This document shows, in pieces, positions 11,715-20,963 of a stretch of 64,000 nt of DNA; position 1 is the first letter of the stretch; each line of letters opens with the position of its first letter. The notes beneath the pieces are model-generated. The model was not told the DNA's origin. It ran no database searches and worked only from the letters and a program-made list of their open reading frames with translations. The translations under genes and the position numbers were made by a program. The stretch comes from Lonsdalea iberica (GTDB lineage Bacteria > Pseudomonadota > Gammaproteobacteria > Enterobacterales > Enterobacteriaceae), in the NCBI RefSeq assembly GCF_002111585.1, contig NZ_LUTP01000013.1, forward strand, positions 34,957-98,956. The letters are read 5' to 3'.

Positions 11715-12094
11715 TCCTCCCTTTGGGCATCGCTCGCTTGCGGCGAGCTGCCCAGCCGAGCCAACATCGCCAGAGCGCCTTCATGCAGAATGTGGTTTAT
11801 CAGTTGCGTGCGTTCGCTTCCCGTTAATTGATGATAAACCTGAATCCACGTCGTCAATAACTCAGTCTCTGCCGGTGTGGCGTACTCTGGAGCAGGTGAC
11901 TCCTCCATCATCAGCGAATGCTTAACGCTATCAGGTAAGCTCCAGATAGCGTATTCCACGCCTTTCCCCTGAACGCCTTTACGACGCCGTTTCTCCCAGC
12001 CGTTTTCTTTAGCCTTCTTATTCAGTCCCTGTCTGGACGTTGGTAATCCAGCCACACCCAATAATTCTTTAGTCGCAAACCACTTCTTATCCAT
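11699..12094 (-). CDS. Mu repressor/transposase-type DNA-binding domain protein (copy 1)
   Basis: Small DNA-binding protein of about 131 residues from the ATG at 12094. Residues 2-65 (KKWFATKELLGVAGLPTSRQ... through RRKGVQGKGVEYAIWSLP) match the winged-helix domain at the N-terminus of phage Mu repressor and MuA (HTH_Tnp_Mu_1 type), including the hallmark GLP-x4-GLN(K)-KA and W-x-K-R-x3-G-V-x-G. The C-terminal half is helical (ELLTTWIQVYHQLTGSERTQLINHILHEGALAML), similar to the region after the DNA-binding domain of Mu c. It is about 60% identical by eye to the neighbour at 12333-12728. A longer reading from 12133 adds 13 residues without family support. Target DNA unknown. Confidence 0.85.
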   Translation of the reverse strand: MDKKWFATKELLGVAGLPTSRQGLNKKAKENGWEKRRRKGVQGKGVEYAIWSLPDSVKHSLMMEESPAPEYATPAETELLTTWIQVYHQLTGSERTQLINHILHEGALAMLARLGSSPQASDAQREDQNSR

Positions 12095-12300
12095 ATATCC
12101 CTCCGCGTTGGCCTGACATTCCATGCTTAACAATTCCCAATAGGACGAGAGTAGACAACAAGATTACATAAAGTTTCCACATAATAGATCAACATAAAGG
12201 AAAGCTCTAATCATTAAGCATAAGAAGAGTCGTAATGCGTTAACGCACTATAAAACGTGAAGCCAGGGGGTAGATAAAGAAGGTATAAGCACAAGAATCG

Positions 12301-12327
12301 CTGCCATTCCTGCAACAGGAATGGCAG
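12301..12327 (-). terminator. Perfect 12-bp hairpin after the copy-2 gene
   Basis: Stem CTGCCATTCCTG / CAGGAATGGCAG with a 3-base loop, 6 bases beyond the stop codon of the 12333-12728 gene. There is no convincing T run on either strand, so it may be a transcript-stabilising or attenuating hairpin rather than a full terminator. Confidence 0.55.
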
Positions 12328-12332
12328 GAAGA

Positions 12333-12728
12333 TCATTCAGAGGTCTCGTTTGTAATGGGTGAGGTAGAGGGAGCGTACAACCCTAACTGTTTAAGAGTCG
12401 CATAGACGCCTTCCCGCATAATGTAGCTAATCAACTTTTCGCGTTCAGAGACTGAAAGCTGCTGATATATCTGCATCCACACCGGTAGCATATCCGATGG
12501 CTTCGCTGAATATTCTCCGGGTGTCTCCTGCATCAGCAATAAAGACTGCTGTACAGATTCGGGCAAGCTGTGGATAGAATATTCAACTCCACGCCCTTGC
12601 ACACCTTTTCTGCGACGTTTTTCCCAACCATCTTCTCGGGCACGTTTATTCAATCCTTGCCGTGATTTAGGGAGTCCGCCGATGCCAACCAACTCGCTGG
12701 TCGCAAACCACTCTTTTTTCATGTCCAT
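12333..12728 (-). CDS. Mu repressor/transposase-type DNA-binding domain protein (copy 2)
   Basis: A 131-residue paralogue of the gene at 11699-12094. It starts MDMKKEWFATSELVGIGGLP, has the same SRQGLNKRAREDGWEKRRRKGV and GVEYSIHSLPESVQQSL signature of the Mu-type N-terminal DNA-binding domain, then a helical tail (PVWMQIYQQLSVSEREKLISYIMREGV) and a Ser/Thr-rich end. It points away from sfsB across a 182-base AT-rich gap with a perfect inverted repeat, the same geometry as repressor c and ner in phage Mu. The inference that it represses its own promoter and that of sfsB is from this layout only. Confidence 0.85.
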   Translation of the reverse strand: MDMKKEWFATSELVGIGGLPKSRQGLNKRAREDGWEKRRRKGVQGRGVEYSIHSLPESVQQSLLLMQETPGEYSAKPSDMLPVWMQIYQQLSVSEREKLISYIMREGVYATLKQLGLYAPSTSPITNETSE

Positions 12729-12778
12729 TTCATCCCGATAGTGCTACTCATTACAAAAAAAGATTTATTGGGAAATTA

Positions 12779-12821
12779 ATTTGGAAATAATTAGAAAACT
12801 GATGATATATTATTTCCAAAT
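12779..12821. promoter_or_regulatory. Perfect inverted repeat in the repressor-like/sfsB divergent promoter region
   Basis: ATTTGGAAATAAT at 12779-12791 and its exact reverse complement ATTATTTCCAAAT at 12809-12821, 17 bases apart, in the AT-rich gap between the leftward Mu-repressor-like gene and the rightward sfsB gene. A further GGAAATTAA lies at 12771. The position suggests operators for the Mu-repressor-like proteins or for the Ner-like protein; binding itself is inference. Confidence 0.6.
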
Positions 12822-12910
12822 AATGGTTTTTTAGTTAATGAAACCATTTAACCCAATTCGTTAGTTATACCACTAATACACTGTCGTCTTATAGCACTAA
12901 GGGAAGGATT

Positions 12911-13174
12911 ATGAATTCAAGGAAACATGACTGGCACCCTGCTGATATCATCGCGGCGTTGAAGAAAAAAGGTACCACCCTTGCCGCGGTATCACGGTCT
13001 GCCGGATTAAGTTCGTCCACGCTTGCTAATGCTATATCTCGCCCATGGCCGAAAGGAGAGTGGCTGATTGCGGACGCGTTAGGGGTTCATCCTGCCGAAA
13101 TTTGGCCCAGTCGGTACTACAATCCTGAAACGAATGAACTGATCGATCGGAAAAAATTGATTCGGCCGCAGTGA
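12911..13174 (+). CDS. sfsB: Ner-like transcriptional regulator SfsB (Nlp)
   Basis: An 87-residue helix-turn-helix protein matching E. coli SfsB/Nlp and the Ner proteins of Mu-like phages. Diagnostic blocks are DWHPADIIAALKKKGTTLAAVSR, the recognition region GLSSSTLANAI and PWPKGE followed by ALGVHPAEIWPSRY. In E. coli SfsB is linked to maltose gene activation when overexpressed. A Shine-Dalgarno GGAAGGA is 5 bases upstream of the ATG. It is divergent from the Mu-repressor-like pair and followed by a strong terminator. In E. coli sfsB lies beside ispB and murA; here murA does not follow and mdh does. Confidence 0.92.
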   Translation: MNSRKHDWHPADIIAALKKKGTTLAAVSRSAGLSSSTLANAISRPWPKGEWLIADALGVHPAEIWPSRYYNPETNELIDRKKLIRPQ

Positions 13175-13176
13175 AC

Positions 13177-13210
13177 AAAAAGCCGGAGAAAGAATTCTCC
13201 GGCTTTTTGT
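13177..13210. terminator. Bidirectional terminator between sfsB and mdh
   Basis: Stem AAAAGCCGGAGA / TCTCCGGCTTTT with flanking A and T runs, located 3 bases after the sfsB stop codon and before the end of the convergent mdh gene. Confidence 0.88.
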
Positions 13211-13236
13211 TCAAGTGTTAGACGTACCAGTAACGG

Positions 13237-14175
13237 CTACTTATTGACGAAGGCGACGCCCATCGCAATGTCTTCTTGTAACGTCTCCAGCATCTCGTCC
13301 AGAGAACGCTGCTCGAAGTCGCTCAGAGAACCAATAGGCATACGTTGGGCAATGCCCTCTTTGCCCAGTAACAACGGCTGAGCGAAGAAGCGGGCGTATT
13401 CGCTATCGCTTTCAACGTAAGCACATTCAACAATATCGCCTTCGCCTTGCAACGCGCGAACCAAAGAGACGCCGAAACGTGCGGCTGCCTGCCCCATAGA
13501 CAAGGTAGCAGAGCCTCCTCCGGCTTTGGCTTCAACGACTTCCGTGCCCGCGTGCTGAATGCGATCCGTCAGCTCAGCCGCTTCTTGTTCGGTAAAGCTG
13601 AGTCCAGGAATCTGCGACAACAACGGCAGAATAGTCACGCCGGAGTGTCCCCCAATCACAGGCACTTCGATGTCCTGCGGTTGCTTGTCTTTGAGCTCGG
13701 CGACAAAGACATTGGAACGAATGATATCTAGCGTGGTGACACCGAAGAGTTTGTTTCGATTATAAACCCCAGCCTTTTTCAACACTTCTGCGGCAATCGC
13801 CACGATGGTGTTTACCGGATTGGTGATAATGCCAAGGCAGGCGTTAGGGCAAACATGAGCGACTTGTTCAACCAAGTTACGGACGATGCCGGCATTCACG
13901 TTAAACAGGTCAGAACGATCCATGCCCGGCTTACGAGCAACACCGGCGGAGATGAGAACGACGTCAGCCCCACTCAGTGCGGGAGTCGCATCTTCACCGC
14001 AAAAACCTTTGATTTTTACCGCGGTGGGTATATGGCTTAGATCTACAGCAACACCTGGCGTTACGGGCGCAATATCATAAAGCGATAGCTCTGAGCCTGA
14101 AGGAAGCTGGGTTTTGAGAAGAAGTGCCAGAGACTGACCGATACCGCCGGCGGCTCCAAGAACAGCAACTTTCAT
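13237..14175 (-). CDS. mdh: Malate dehydrogenase
   Basis: NAD-dependent interconversion of malate and oxaloacetate in the TCA cycle. The 312-residue protein has the N-terminal nucleotide-binding motif [18 protein letters not shown], the Arg-containing loop [13 protein letters not shown] for substrate binding, and the active-site His in [14 protein letters not shown] near residue 177. Length equals E. coli Mdh. It is divergent from argR, with a 449-base gap that holds a CRP-like site and ARG boxes. Confidence 0.98.
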   Translation of the reverse strand: MKVAVLGAAGGIGQSLALLLKTQLPSGSELSLYDIAPVTPGVAVDLSHIPTAVKIKGFCGEDATPALSGADVVLISAGVARKPGMDRSDLFNVNAGIVRNLVEQVAHVCPNACLGIITNPVNTIVAIAAEVLKKAGVYNRNKLFGVTTLDIIRSNVFVAELKDKQPQDIEVPVIGGHSGVTILPLLSQIPGLSFTEQEAAELTDRIQHAGTEVVEAKAGGGSATLSMGQAAARFGVSLVRALQGEGDIVECAYVESDSEYARFFAQPLLLGKEGIAQRMPIGSLSDFEQRSLDEMLETLQEDIAMGVAFVNK

Positions 14176-14471
14176 CTTAAATTCCTTATTTTATTATCAT
14201 TAGTTAAATATGCCGTGGATTTGTTTCGTTACAAACGTCCGTGCTCATAATAAAAAGTAGAATCAGGCAGCCAATCAACGCGTCGAGAGCGCATCGAGGC
14301 TCATAATAAATTAAAATCCACATAGGTTACAAAATTGTAACTAAGGTAATTAAAGTAATAGGACGCTATGCCAGACAGAATTCATCCTGTTCATTACCTG
14401 AACACATACAGATTAATCATGGCAAAAAAATAACAACGCGCAGCATTTGCGTAACACCACGATCACCTTTG

Positions 14472-14487
14472 TGTGAGTAGGCGCACA
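14472..14487. promoter_or_regulatory. Candidate CRP site between mdh and argR
   Basis: TGTGA-GTAGGC-GCACA matches the CRP consensus TGTGA-N6-TCACA at 9 of 10 positions. It lies about 300 bases upstream of mdh, which is CRP-activated in E. coli; whether it acts on mdh or on another promoter in this gap is not clear. Confidence 0.4.
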
Positions 14488-14560
14488 TTCTCCATTTTTA
14501 TTTTCGACTAGCAACTTTTTCCTTACCCATGCCTATTCTATCGATTGGTTAGGCGCCTAC

Positions 14561-14600
14561 ATTGCATAAAAATTCATTTAACCGCATAATATAGCCATGA
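14561..14600 (+). promoter_or_regulatory. ARG boxes in the argR promoter
   Basis: TGCATAAAAATTCATT (14563-14578) fits the ARG box consensus TGAAT-WWWW-ATTCA closely, and a weaker second half-match, GCATAATATAGCCATGAATA, follows after a few bases. Paired ARG boxes overlapping the argR promoter are known from E. coli autoregulation. Confidence 0.6.
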
Positions 14601-14624
14601 ATAACTTTGATGGACCGCAGCCAA

Positions 14625-15095
14625 ATGCGTCATTCAACTAAGCAAGAAGATTTGGTTAAGGCGTTCAATGCGCTATTAAAAGAAGAAAAATTCAGTTCTC
14701 AGAGCGAGATTGTGCAGGCATTGCAGGACGAGGGATTTGAAAATATTAACCAATCCAAAGTGTCGAGGATGCTCACCAAATTTGGCGCAGTTCGTACGCG
14801 TAACGCCAAGATGGAGATGGTTTACTGCCTCCCCGCTGAACTTGGCGTGCCGACCACATCCAGTCCCTTGAAGAATCTGGTGCGGGACGTGGACTTTAAT
14901 GAATCCGTCGTCGTCATTCACACCAGCCCGGGTGCTGCACAGCTCATCGCTCGTCTATTGGATTCTCTGGGAAAATCGGAGGGGATTCTCGGGACAATCG
15001 CCGGGGATGACACCATATTCACTACCCCGGCAAAGGGGTTCAGCGTGAAGCAGCTCTACGAAGCCATTCTCTCTTTGTTCGAACAAGAACTCTAA
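14625..15095 (+). CDS. argR: Arginine repressor ArgR
   Basis: Hexameric arginine-dependent repressor of arginine synthesis genes and a cofactor in Xer recombination. From the ATG at 14625 the protein is 156 residues, the E. coli length, beginning [21 protein letters not shown]. The winged-helix region has [19 protein letters not shown], and the C-terminal arginine-binding domain has [16 protein letters not shown] and [10 protein letters not shown]. Upstream in-frame starts at 14607-14610 add six unconserved residues and are not preferred. ARG boxes in the leader support autorepression. Confidence 0.97.
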   Translation: MRHSTKQEDLVKAFNALLKEEKFSSQSEIVQALQDEGFENINQSKVSRMLTKFGAVRTRNAKMEMVYCLPAELGVPTTSSPLKNLVRDVDFNESVVVIHTSPGAAQLIARLLDSLGKSEGILGTIAGDDTIFTTPAKGFSVKQLYEAILSLFEQEL

Positions 15096-15101
15096 GCCGC
15101 C

Positions 15102-16115
15102 TTAGAGAGACGGCAACTCCGCCAGCGGCCAACGCGGCCGCACCGTTACACCTAATGACGTTTCCCCACCTTGCTGCAGACGGATGGCGCCTGCGTAGGC
15201 GATCATCGCGCCATTATCCGTACAGAACTCGGGACGGGCATAAAACACTTCGCCACCGCGTTTAGCCATGACCTCGGCCAGCCTCTCCCGCAACGTACGG
15301 TTAGCGCTGACTCCGCCGGCGATGACGAGTCGTTTAAATCCGGTGTCATCCAGCGCACGTCGGCACTTGATCGCCAACGTATCCACCACCGCATCTTCAA
15401 ATGCACGTGCGATATCCGCCTGGGTCTGCTCATCGTTGCCCTGTGCACGGATAGTGTTTGCGGCAAAAGTTTTCAGCCCGGAAAAACTGAAATCCAACCC
15501 AGGTCGGTCGGTCATAGGCCGTGGAAAAGTGAAGCGTCCAGCCTGCCCGGACTGCGCCATTTTTGACAACAGCGGGCCGCCGGGATAATCGAGTCCCAGC
15601 AGCTTGGCCGTTTTATCAAACGCTTCTCCAGCCGCATCGTCGATTGACTCACCCAACAAGCGATATTCGCCGATCCCCGTCACACTGATTAACTGGGTGT
15701 GCCCACCAGAGACCAAAAGCGCAACAAAGGGAAACGCCGGAGGATTCTCTTCCAGCATGGGGGCCAGCAGGTGCCCTTCCATATGATGTACCGGGATAGC
15801 CGGCACATCCCACGCGAATGCTAAGGAGCGCCCGACCGTCGCGCCAACCAGCAGCGCGCCGACCAATCCAGGCCCCGCGGTATAGGCGATCCCGTCGATG
15901 TCTTTACGCTGCATCCCGGCTTCCTGCAATGCCGCTTGAATCAAGGGTACGGTTTTACGGACGTGATCGCGTGAAGCCAGCTCAGGGACCACACCGCCAT
16001 AATCCGCGTGCAGTTTTACCTGGCTGTAGAGCTGGTTTGCCAGCAGACCGGCTTCAGTGTCATAAATCGCGACTCCCGTTTCATCACAGGACGTTTCAAT
16101 ACCCAATACGCGCAT
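15102..16115 (-). CDS. tsaD: tRNA N6-threonylcarbamoyladenosine synthesis protein TsaD
   Basis: Transfers the threonylcarbamoyl group to A37 of ANN-decoding tRNAs, with TsaB and TsaE. The 337-residue protein starts [19 protein letters not shown] (ASKHA ATPase phosphate-1 motif), has the metal ligands HHMEGH near residue 110, the VSGGHTQL block, and [13 protein letters not shown] in the C-terminal lobe. It is convergent with argR (6 bases apart) and divergent from rpsU, the normal tsaD/rpsU arrangement. In E. coli argR is not its neighbour, so this is a rearrangement junction. Confidence 0.97.
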   Translation of the reverse strand: MRVLGIETSCDETGVAIYDTEAGLLANQLYSQVKLHADYGGVVPELASRDHVRKTVPLIQAALQEAGMQRKDIDGIAYTAGPGLVGALLVGATVGRSLAFAWDVPAIPVHHMEGHLLAPMLEENPPAFPFVALLVSGGHTQLISVTGIGEYRLLGESIDDAAGEAFDKTAKLLGLDYPGGPLLSKMAQSGQAGRFTFPRPMTDRPGLDFSFSGLKTFAANTIRAQGNDEQTQADIARAFEDAVVDTLAIKCRRALDDTGFKRLVIAGGVSANRTLRERLAEVMAKRGGEVFYARPEFCTDNGAMIAYAGAIRLQQGGETSLGVTVRPRWPLAELPSL

Positions 16116-16322
16116 TGCTGTTTTTCACTCTCGGTTACGGTTAACAAGCGGCTTGCTTCAAGCGGCGAATAGTCTACCATAAGCGCTCCCATTTGAGCGT
16201 GGACATAAGACCGCGAGGTTTGTTATTGCCGCAGTGCTTTACAACAGCCTCGTAGTTGCAGTAGAATTCCGCACCATTTTGAAAAGGCTGGCACCAGGTC
16301 AGCGACAAACCGAATTTATTGA

Positions 16323-16550
<228 letters not shown>

Positions 16551-16612
16551 TTTTAGGAGGTGCCGCCTCCGATCGCGTGATTAATCCGCAGACTTAGCAG
16601 TTGCATACGAAG

Positions 16613-16650
16613 GCCGTGCATTTCCGAAAGGAATGCGCGGCTTGTTGTCG
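16613..16650 (+). terminator. rpsU-dnaG intergenic partial terminator
   Basis: Imperfect hairpin GCCGTGCATTTCC / GGAATGCGCGGC followed by a T-rich segment, 26 bases before the dnaG start. In E. coli a terminator in this gap reduces primase expression relative to S21, and this hairpin is in the right place for that role. Confidence 0.65.
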
Positions 16651-16675
16651 TTTATAAGCTATGAATCAGGGGCTT

Positions 16676-18430
16676 ATGGCTGGACGAATCCCACGCGTAT
16701 TTATTGGTGACCTGTTGGCTCGCACCGACATCGTCGACTTGATCGACGCGCGCGTGAAGCTGAAGAAACAGGGCAAGAATTATCACGCGTGTTGTCCATT
16801 TCATCACGAGAAGACCCCTTCGTTCACCGTTAACGGCGACAAGCAGTTCTATCACTGCTTTGGTTGCGGCGCCCATGGTAATGCCATCGATTTTTTGATG
16901 AATTTCGACAGGCTGGAGTTTGTTGAAAGCATTGAAGAACTGGCGACCATGCACGGCCTTGAGGTGCCTTACGAGGCCGGTTCAGGGCCCACTCAGCTTG
17001 AACGTCATCAGCGGCAAAGTCTGTACGAGCTGATGGAACAATTAAGCGCGTATTACCAACAGACTCTACATCAGCCCGCCGGCACCCCAGCCAAAACCTA
17101 TCTGGCGAAACGTGGTCTAACTGACGACATCATCAGGCATTTTGCGATTGGATGTGCGCCGCCCGGTTGGGATAACGCGTTAAAACGTTTTGGCCGCAGC
17201 AGCGAAGATAAAAGAACGCTGAACGATGCGGGCATGTTGGTGACTAACGATCAAGGGCGCACTTACGACCGGTTCCGCGAACGCGTTATGTTTCCTATTC
17301 GGGACAAACGAGGACGCGTTATCGCCTTTGGCGGTCGAGTATTGGGGGACAGTGTTCCCAAATACCTTAACTCGCCGGAAACGGAAATCTTTCATAAGGG
17401 TCGCCAGCTTTACGGCCTGTATGAAGCCCAGCAAAAACACCCCGAGCTCAGACAGCTATTGGTGGTTGAAGGGTACATGGACGTCGTCGCTCTGGCGCAG
17501 TTCGGCATTGACTATGCCGTGGCTTCGCTGGGGACGTCAACGACCGCTGATCACATTCAGCTGCTCTTCCGCGCCACCGACCGTGTTGTCTGCTGTTACG
17601 ACGGTGATAGAGCCGGGCGGGATGCGGCATGGCGCGCGCTGGAAACCGCCCTGCCTTATTTGGACGATGGACGCCAACTGCTGTTCATGTTTTTACCTGA
17701 TGGCGAAGACCCGGACACGCTGGTGAGGCAAGAAGGAAAGGCCGCTTTTGAGCAGCGTATCGAACAGGCAATGCCGCTATCTTCATTCCTGTTCGACACG
17801 CTGTTGCAGCAGGTCGACATGAGCACGCCGGATGGCCGCACCAAGCTGAGCACGTTGGCGCTGCCGCTGATCGGTCAGGTGCCGGGCGAGACGCTGCGGT
17901 TGTATTTGCGCCAGCAGTTGGGCAAAAAACTGGGATTGCTGGATGATTCCCAGCTTGATCGTTTGATGCCTAAGACGACGGAGCACTCATCGTCTTATCA
18001 GCCTCCACGGCTAAAAGTCACAACTATGCGTATACTGATAGGACTTTTAGTACAAAACCCCCGGCTGGCGGCCGAGGTGCCTGAGCTGGCTCTGGAAGGC
18101 AGTGACGAAAGTAAAATGGCGGGACTGGGCTTATTCCTCGATCTGGTTCAGACCTGCAATGAAAGTCCAGGCATGAGCATGGGGCTGTTGTTGGAAAGAT
18201 ATCGCGACAGTCAATATCGCAAACAGCTTGAAACCATGGCCGCCTGGAACCATATGATCGTAGATGAGGAGATCGAGGAAAAATTCAGGATTAGCCTGGC
18301 TGAACTTTACGATCAATTGCTGCAGCTTCGTCTGGACACACTGATAGCCCGAGACCGAACACATGGGCTCAGCGCGGAAGAACGAAAGGAACTCTGGTCA
18401 TTGCAGCTGGCCCTTACAAGAAAAAACTGA
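16676..18430 (+). CDS. dnaG: DNA primase DnaG
   Basis: Synthesises RNA primers at the replication fork. Starting at MAGRIPRVFIGDLL (16676) it is 584 residues, close to E. coli's 581; the in-frame Met at 16661 adds five unconserved residues. The N-terminal zinc-binding module has CCPFHHEKTPSF and YHCFGCG, the TOPRIM core has VVEGYMDVVAL and CYDGDRAGRDAA, and the C-terminal helicase-binding domain follows (about residues 440-584). It is the second gene of the macromolecular synthesis operon. Confidence 0.98.
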   Translation: MAGRIPRVFIGDLLARTDIVDLIDARVKLKKQGKNYHACCPFHHEKTPSFTVNGDKQFYHCFGCGAHGNAIDFLMNFDRLEFVESIEELATMHGLEVPYEAGSGPTQLERHQRQSLYELMEQLSAYYQQTLHQPAGTPAKTYLAKRGLTDDIIRHFAIGCAPPGWDNALKRFGRSSEDKRTLNDAGMLVTNDQGRTYDRFRERVMFPIRDKRGRVIAFGGRVLGDSVPKYLNSPETEIFHKGRQLYGLYEAQQKHPELRQLLVVEGYMDVVALAQFGIDYAVASLGTSTTADHIQLLFRATDRVVCCYDGDRAGRDAAWRALETALPYLDDGRQLLFMFLPDGEDPDTLVRQEGKAAFEQRIEQAMPLSSFLFDTLLQQVDMSTPDGRTKLSTLALPLIGQVPGETLRLYLRQQLGKKLGLLDDSQLDRLMPKTTEHSSSYQPPRLKVTTMRILIGLLVQNPRLAAEVPELALEGSDESKMAGLGLFLDLVQTCNESPGMSMGLLLERYRDSQYRKQLETMAAWNHMIVDEEIEEKFRISLAELYDQLLQLRLDTLIARDRTHGLSAEERKELWSLQLALTRKN

Positions 18431-18582
18431 TTACCGAGGCTTAATTGCCGATGAATAGTAGGGTTGAACCCTACAGAGTGCCGTGACGGGGGCTGCGGCG
18501 ATAGCAAAAACCCCTACTGTTATTGTCAGCGATTACGCTGACCGACACCAACCCAAATACTCTGAAGTGTGGATACCGTCTT

Positions 18583-20418
18583 ATGGAGCAAAACCCGCAG
18601 TCACAGCTCAAGCTTCTTGTCACCCGTGGTAAAGAGCAAGGCTACCTGACCTATGCTGAGGTCAATGACCATCTGCCGGAAGATATCATCGACTCCGACC
18701 AGATCGAAGACATCATCCAGATGATCAATGACATGGGCATCCAGGTGATGGAAGAAGCACCGGATGCAGATGATCTTCTGCTGGCAGAAAATACCAATGA
18801 CGCAGACGAAGATGCGGCAGAGGCAGCTGCGCAGGTGTTATCCAGCGTTGAATCCGAAATTGGCCGCACGACCGACCCAGTGCGCATGTACATGCGTGAA
18901 ATGGGTACCGTTGAACTATTGACGCGTGAAGGTGAAATCGATATCGCCAAACGCATTGAAGATGGTATTAACCAAGTTCAGTGCTCTGTGGCCGAGTATC
19001 CGGAAGCCATCACTTATCTGCTGGATCAGTACGATCGCGTTGAAGCAGGCGAAAGCCGCTTGTCCGATCTGATCACTGGCTTCGTCGATCCCAATGCGGA
19101 AGAAGACATCGCGCCTACCGCGACTCACGTGGGCTCCGAGCTTCCTAGCAAAGAACTCGAAGATAGCGATGACGACGATGACGATGACGACAGCGATGAC
19201 GACAACAGCATCGATCCAGAACTGGCTCGCCAGAAATTCACCGAGCTGCGCGATCAGTATGAAGTGACCCGTCAAACCATCAAGGCCAACGGTCGCAGTC
19301 ATGCCAAGGCCGCGCTGGAAATTCTAAATCTGTCCGAGGTCTTCAAACAGTTCCGTCTGGTACCTAAACAGTTCGATTTCCTGGTCAACAGCATGCGCAC
19401 CATGATGGATCGCGTGCGTACGCAGGAACGTCTGATCATGAAGTACTGCATCGAGCAGTGCAAAATGCCGAAGAAAAACTTTGTGACGCTGTTTGGCGGC
19501 AACGAAACCAACGATAAGTGGTTCGATGCGGCTCTGGCCATGAATAAACCATGGTCCGAAAAACTGCGCGAAGTGCAGGACGACGTTCATCGCAGCATGT
19601 TGAAACTGCAGCAGATCGAAGAAGAAACCGGACTGACGATCGAACAAGTCAAAGACATCAATCGTCGTATGTCGATTGGTGAAGCGAAGGCGCGTCGTGC
19701 CAAGAAAGAAATGGTTGAGGCGAACCTGCGTCTGGTGATCTCCATCGCTAAGAAATACACCAACCGTGGCCTGCAGTTCCTGGATCTGATTCAGGAAGGG
19801 AACATCGGTCTGATGAAAGCCGTAGACAAATTCGAATACCGTCGTGGTTACAAGTTCTCAACTTACGCCACGTGGTGGATTCGTCAGGCCATCACCCGTT
19901 CCATTGCCGACCAGGCGCGCACCATCCGTATTCCGGTGCATATGATTGAAACTATCAACAAACTCAATCGTATATCACGTCAAATGCTGCAGGAAATGGG
20001 TCGTGAGCCGACGCCGGAAGAGTTAGCTGAACGTATGCTGATGCCGGAAGACAAGATCCGCAAAGTGTTGAAAATCGCCAAAGAGCCGATTTCGATGGAA
20101 ACACCAATCGGTGATGACGAAGATTCGCATCTGGGTGATTTCATTGAAGATACCACGCTGGAGCTGCCGCTGGACTCAGCCACGTCTGAAAGCCTGCGCT
20201 CCGCAACGCACGACGTTCTTGCTGGCCTGACGGCACGCGAAGCGAAAGTGCTGCGTATGCGCTTCGGTATCGACATGAACACCGACCACACGCTCGAAGA
20301 GGTCGGCAAACAGTTTGACGTCACACGTGAACGTATTCGTCAGATTGAAGCTAAAGCGCTGCGCAAACTGCGCCACCCCAGCCGTTCTGAAGTGCTTCGC
20401 AGCTTCCTGGACGACTAA
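18583..20418 (+). CDS. rpoD: RNA polymerase primary sigma factor RpoD (sigma-70)
   Basis: Housekeeping sigma factor. The conserved start [21 protein letters not shown] is at 18583 and gives 611 residues; the longer reading from 18523 is an artefact. Region 1.1 is acidic, the non-conserved region has the usual Asp/Ser run near residue 190, region 2 contains [19 protein letters not shown] and [13 protein letters not shown] (-10 recognition), and region 4.2 contains [20 protein letters not shown] (-35 recognition). It ends the rpsU-dnaG-rpoD operon with a strong terminator. Confidence 0.98.
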   Translation: MEQNPQSQLKLLVTRGKEQGYLTYAEVNDHLPEDIIDSDQIEDIIQMINDMGIQVMEEAPDADDLLLAENTNDADEDAAEAAAQVLSSVESEIGRTTDPVRMYMREMGTVELLTREGEIDIAKRIEDGINQVQCSVAEYPEAITYLLDQYDRVEAGESRLSDLITGFVDPNAEEDIAPTATHVGSELPSKELEDSDDDDDDDDSDDDNSIDPELARQKFTELRDQYEVTRQTIKANGRSHAKAALEILNLSEVFKQFRLVPKQFDFLVNSMRTMMDRVRTQERLIMKYCIEQCKMPKKNFVTLFGGNETNDKWFDAALAMNKPWSEKLREVQDDVHRSMLKLQQIEEETGLTIEQVKDINRRMSIGEAKARRAKKEMVEANLRLVISIAKKYTNRGLQFLDLIQEGNIGLMKAVDKFEYRRGYKFSTYATWWIRQAITRSIADQARTIRIPVHMIETINKLNRISRQMLQEMGREPTPEELAERMLMPEDKIRKVLKIAKEPISMETPIGDDEDSHLGDFIEDTTLELPLDSATSESLRSATHDVLAGLTAREAKVLRMRFGIDMNTDHTLEEVGKQFDVTRERIRQIEAKALRKLRHPSRSEVLRSFLDD

Positions 20419-20431
20419 TCCTGTCTGTTTA

Positions 20432-20464
20432 AGTATAGGGTCGGCAAGCCGATCCTATACTTAC
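20432..20464 (+). terminator. Terminator after rpoD
   Basis: Long hairpin AGTATAGGGTCGGC / GCCGATCCTATACT with a 2-base loop, 13 bases after the rpoD stop codon and before the yqjC start. Confidence 0.8.
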
Positions 20465-20493
20465 CCTTCCTACAGACATACAGGCAAAAACAG

Positions 20494-20883
20494 ATGAAAA
20501 CCTACTACCTCAACGCAGGCATCGCTCTTGCGGCATTACTCACCTTTTCCTCCTTCGCCGCCAACCACGCACTGAGCGGTTGTCAGGCAAAAGAGCACAA
20601 CATCGAGCAGGAAATTTCGCAGGCCAAGGCGCACGGTAATCAAAACCGCGTTGCCGGACTGGAAAAAGCGCTGAAAGAAGCGAAGGCGAACTGTACGGAT
20701 AGTGCGCTGCTCCATAAGCGTCAGCAAAACGTCGATGAGAAGCAGCGCAAGGTTCAGGAGCTCGAACGCGAAGTTCAGGAGGCTAAACAGTCTGGGAAAG
20801 CGGATAAAGTGAGTAAGAAAACCGCCAAACTGGAAGAGGCGCGCCATGGCCTGAAGCAGGCCCAGGCAGAGCTTAGCCACTAA
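20494..20883 (+). CDS. yqjC: YqjC-like periplasmic DUF1090 protein
   Basis: A 129-residue exported protein with a signal peptide (AGIALAALLTFSSFAA) and a mature domain that is almost entirely charged coiled coil (KRQQNVDEKQRKVQELEREVQEA) containing two Cys residues, matching the DUF1090/YqjC family. Function unknown. In E. coli yqjC lies between mzrA and yqjD; here that slot (38148-38287) is empty and the gene sits 17 kb away after rpoD. Whether it is the translocated orthologue or a paralogue cannot be told from this window. Confidence 0.85.
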   Translation: MKTYYLNAGIALAALLTFSSFAANHALSGCQAKEHNIEQEISQAKAHGNQNRVAGLEKALKEAKANCTDSALLHKRQQNVDEKQRKVQELEREVQEAKQSGKADKVSKKTAKLEEARHGLKQAQAELSH

Positions 20884-20963
20884 GTCATCATCACCCGGTT
20901 GGCAGCTAATGGCGGTGCTGGCATCCTTCCTCCGACCGGGTTTCCTTTATTTCCTCACCTTCG

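Noticed and set aside
19150..19215. The long Asp/Ser run in RpoD as an anomaly
   Set aside because: An acidic stretch in the non-conserved region is normal for enterobacterial sigma-70.
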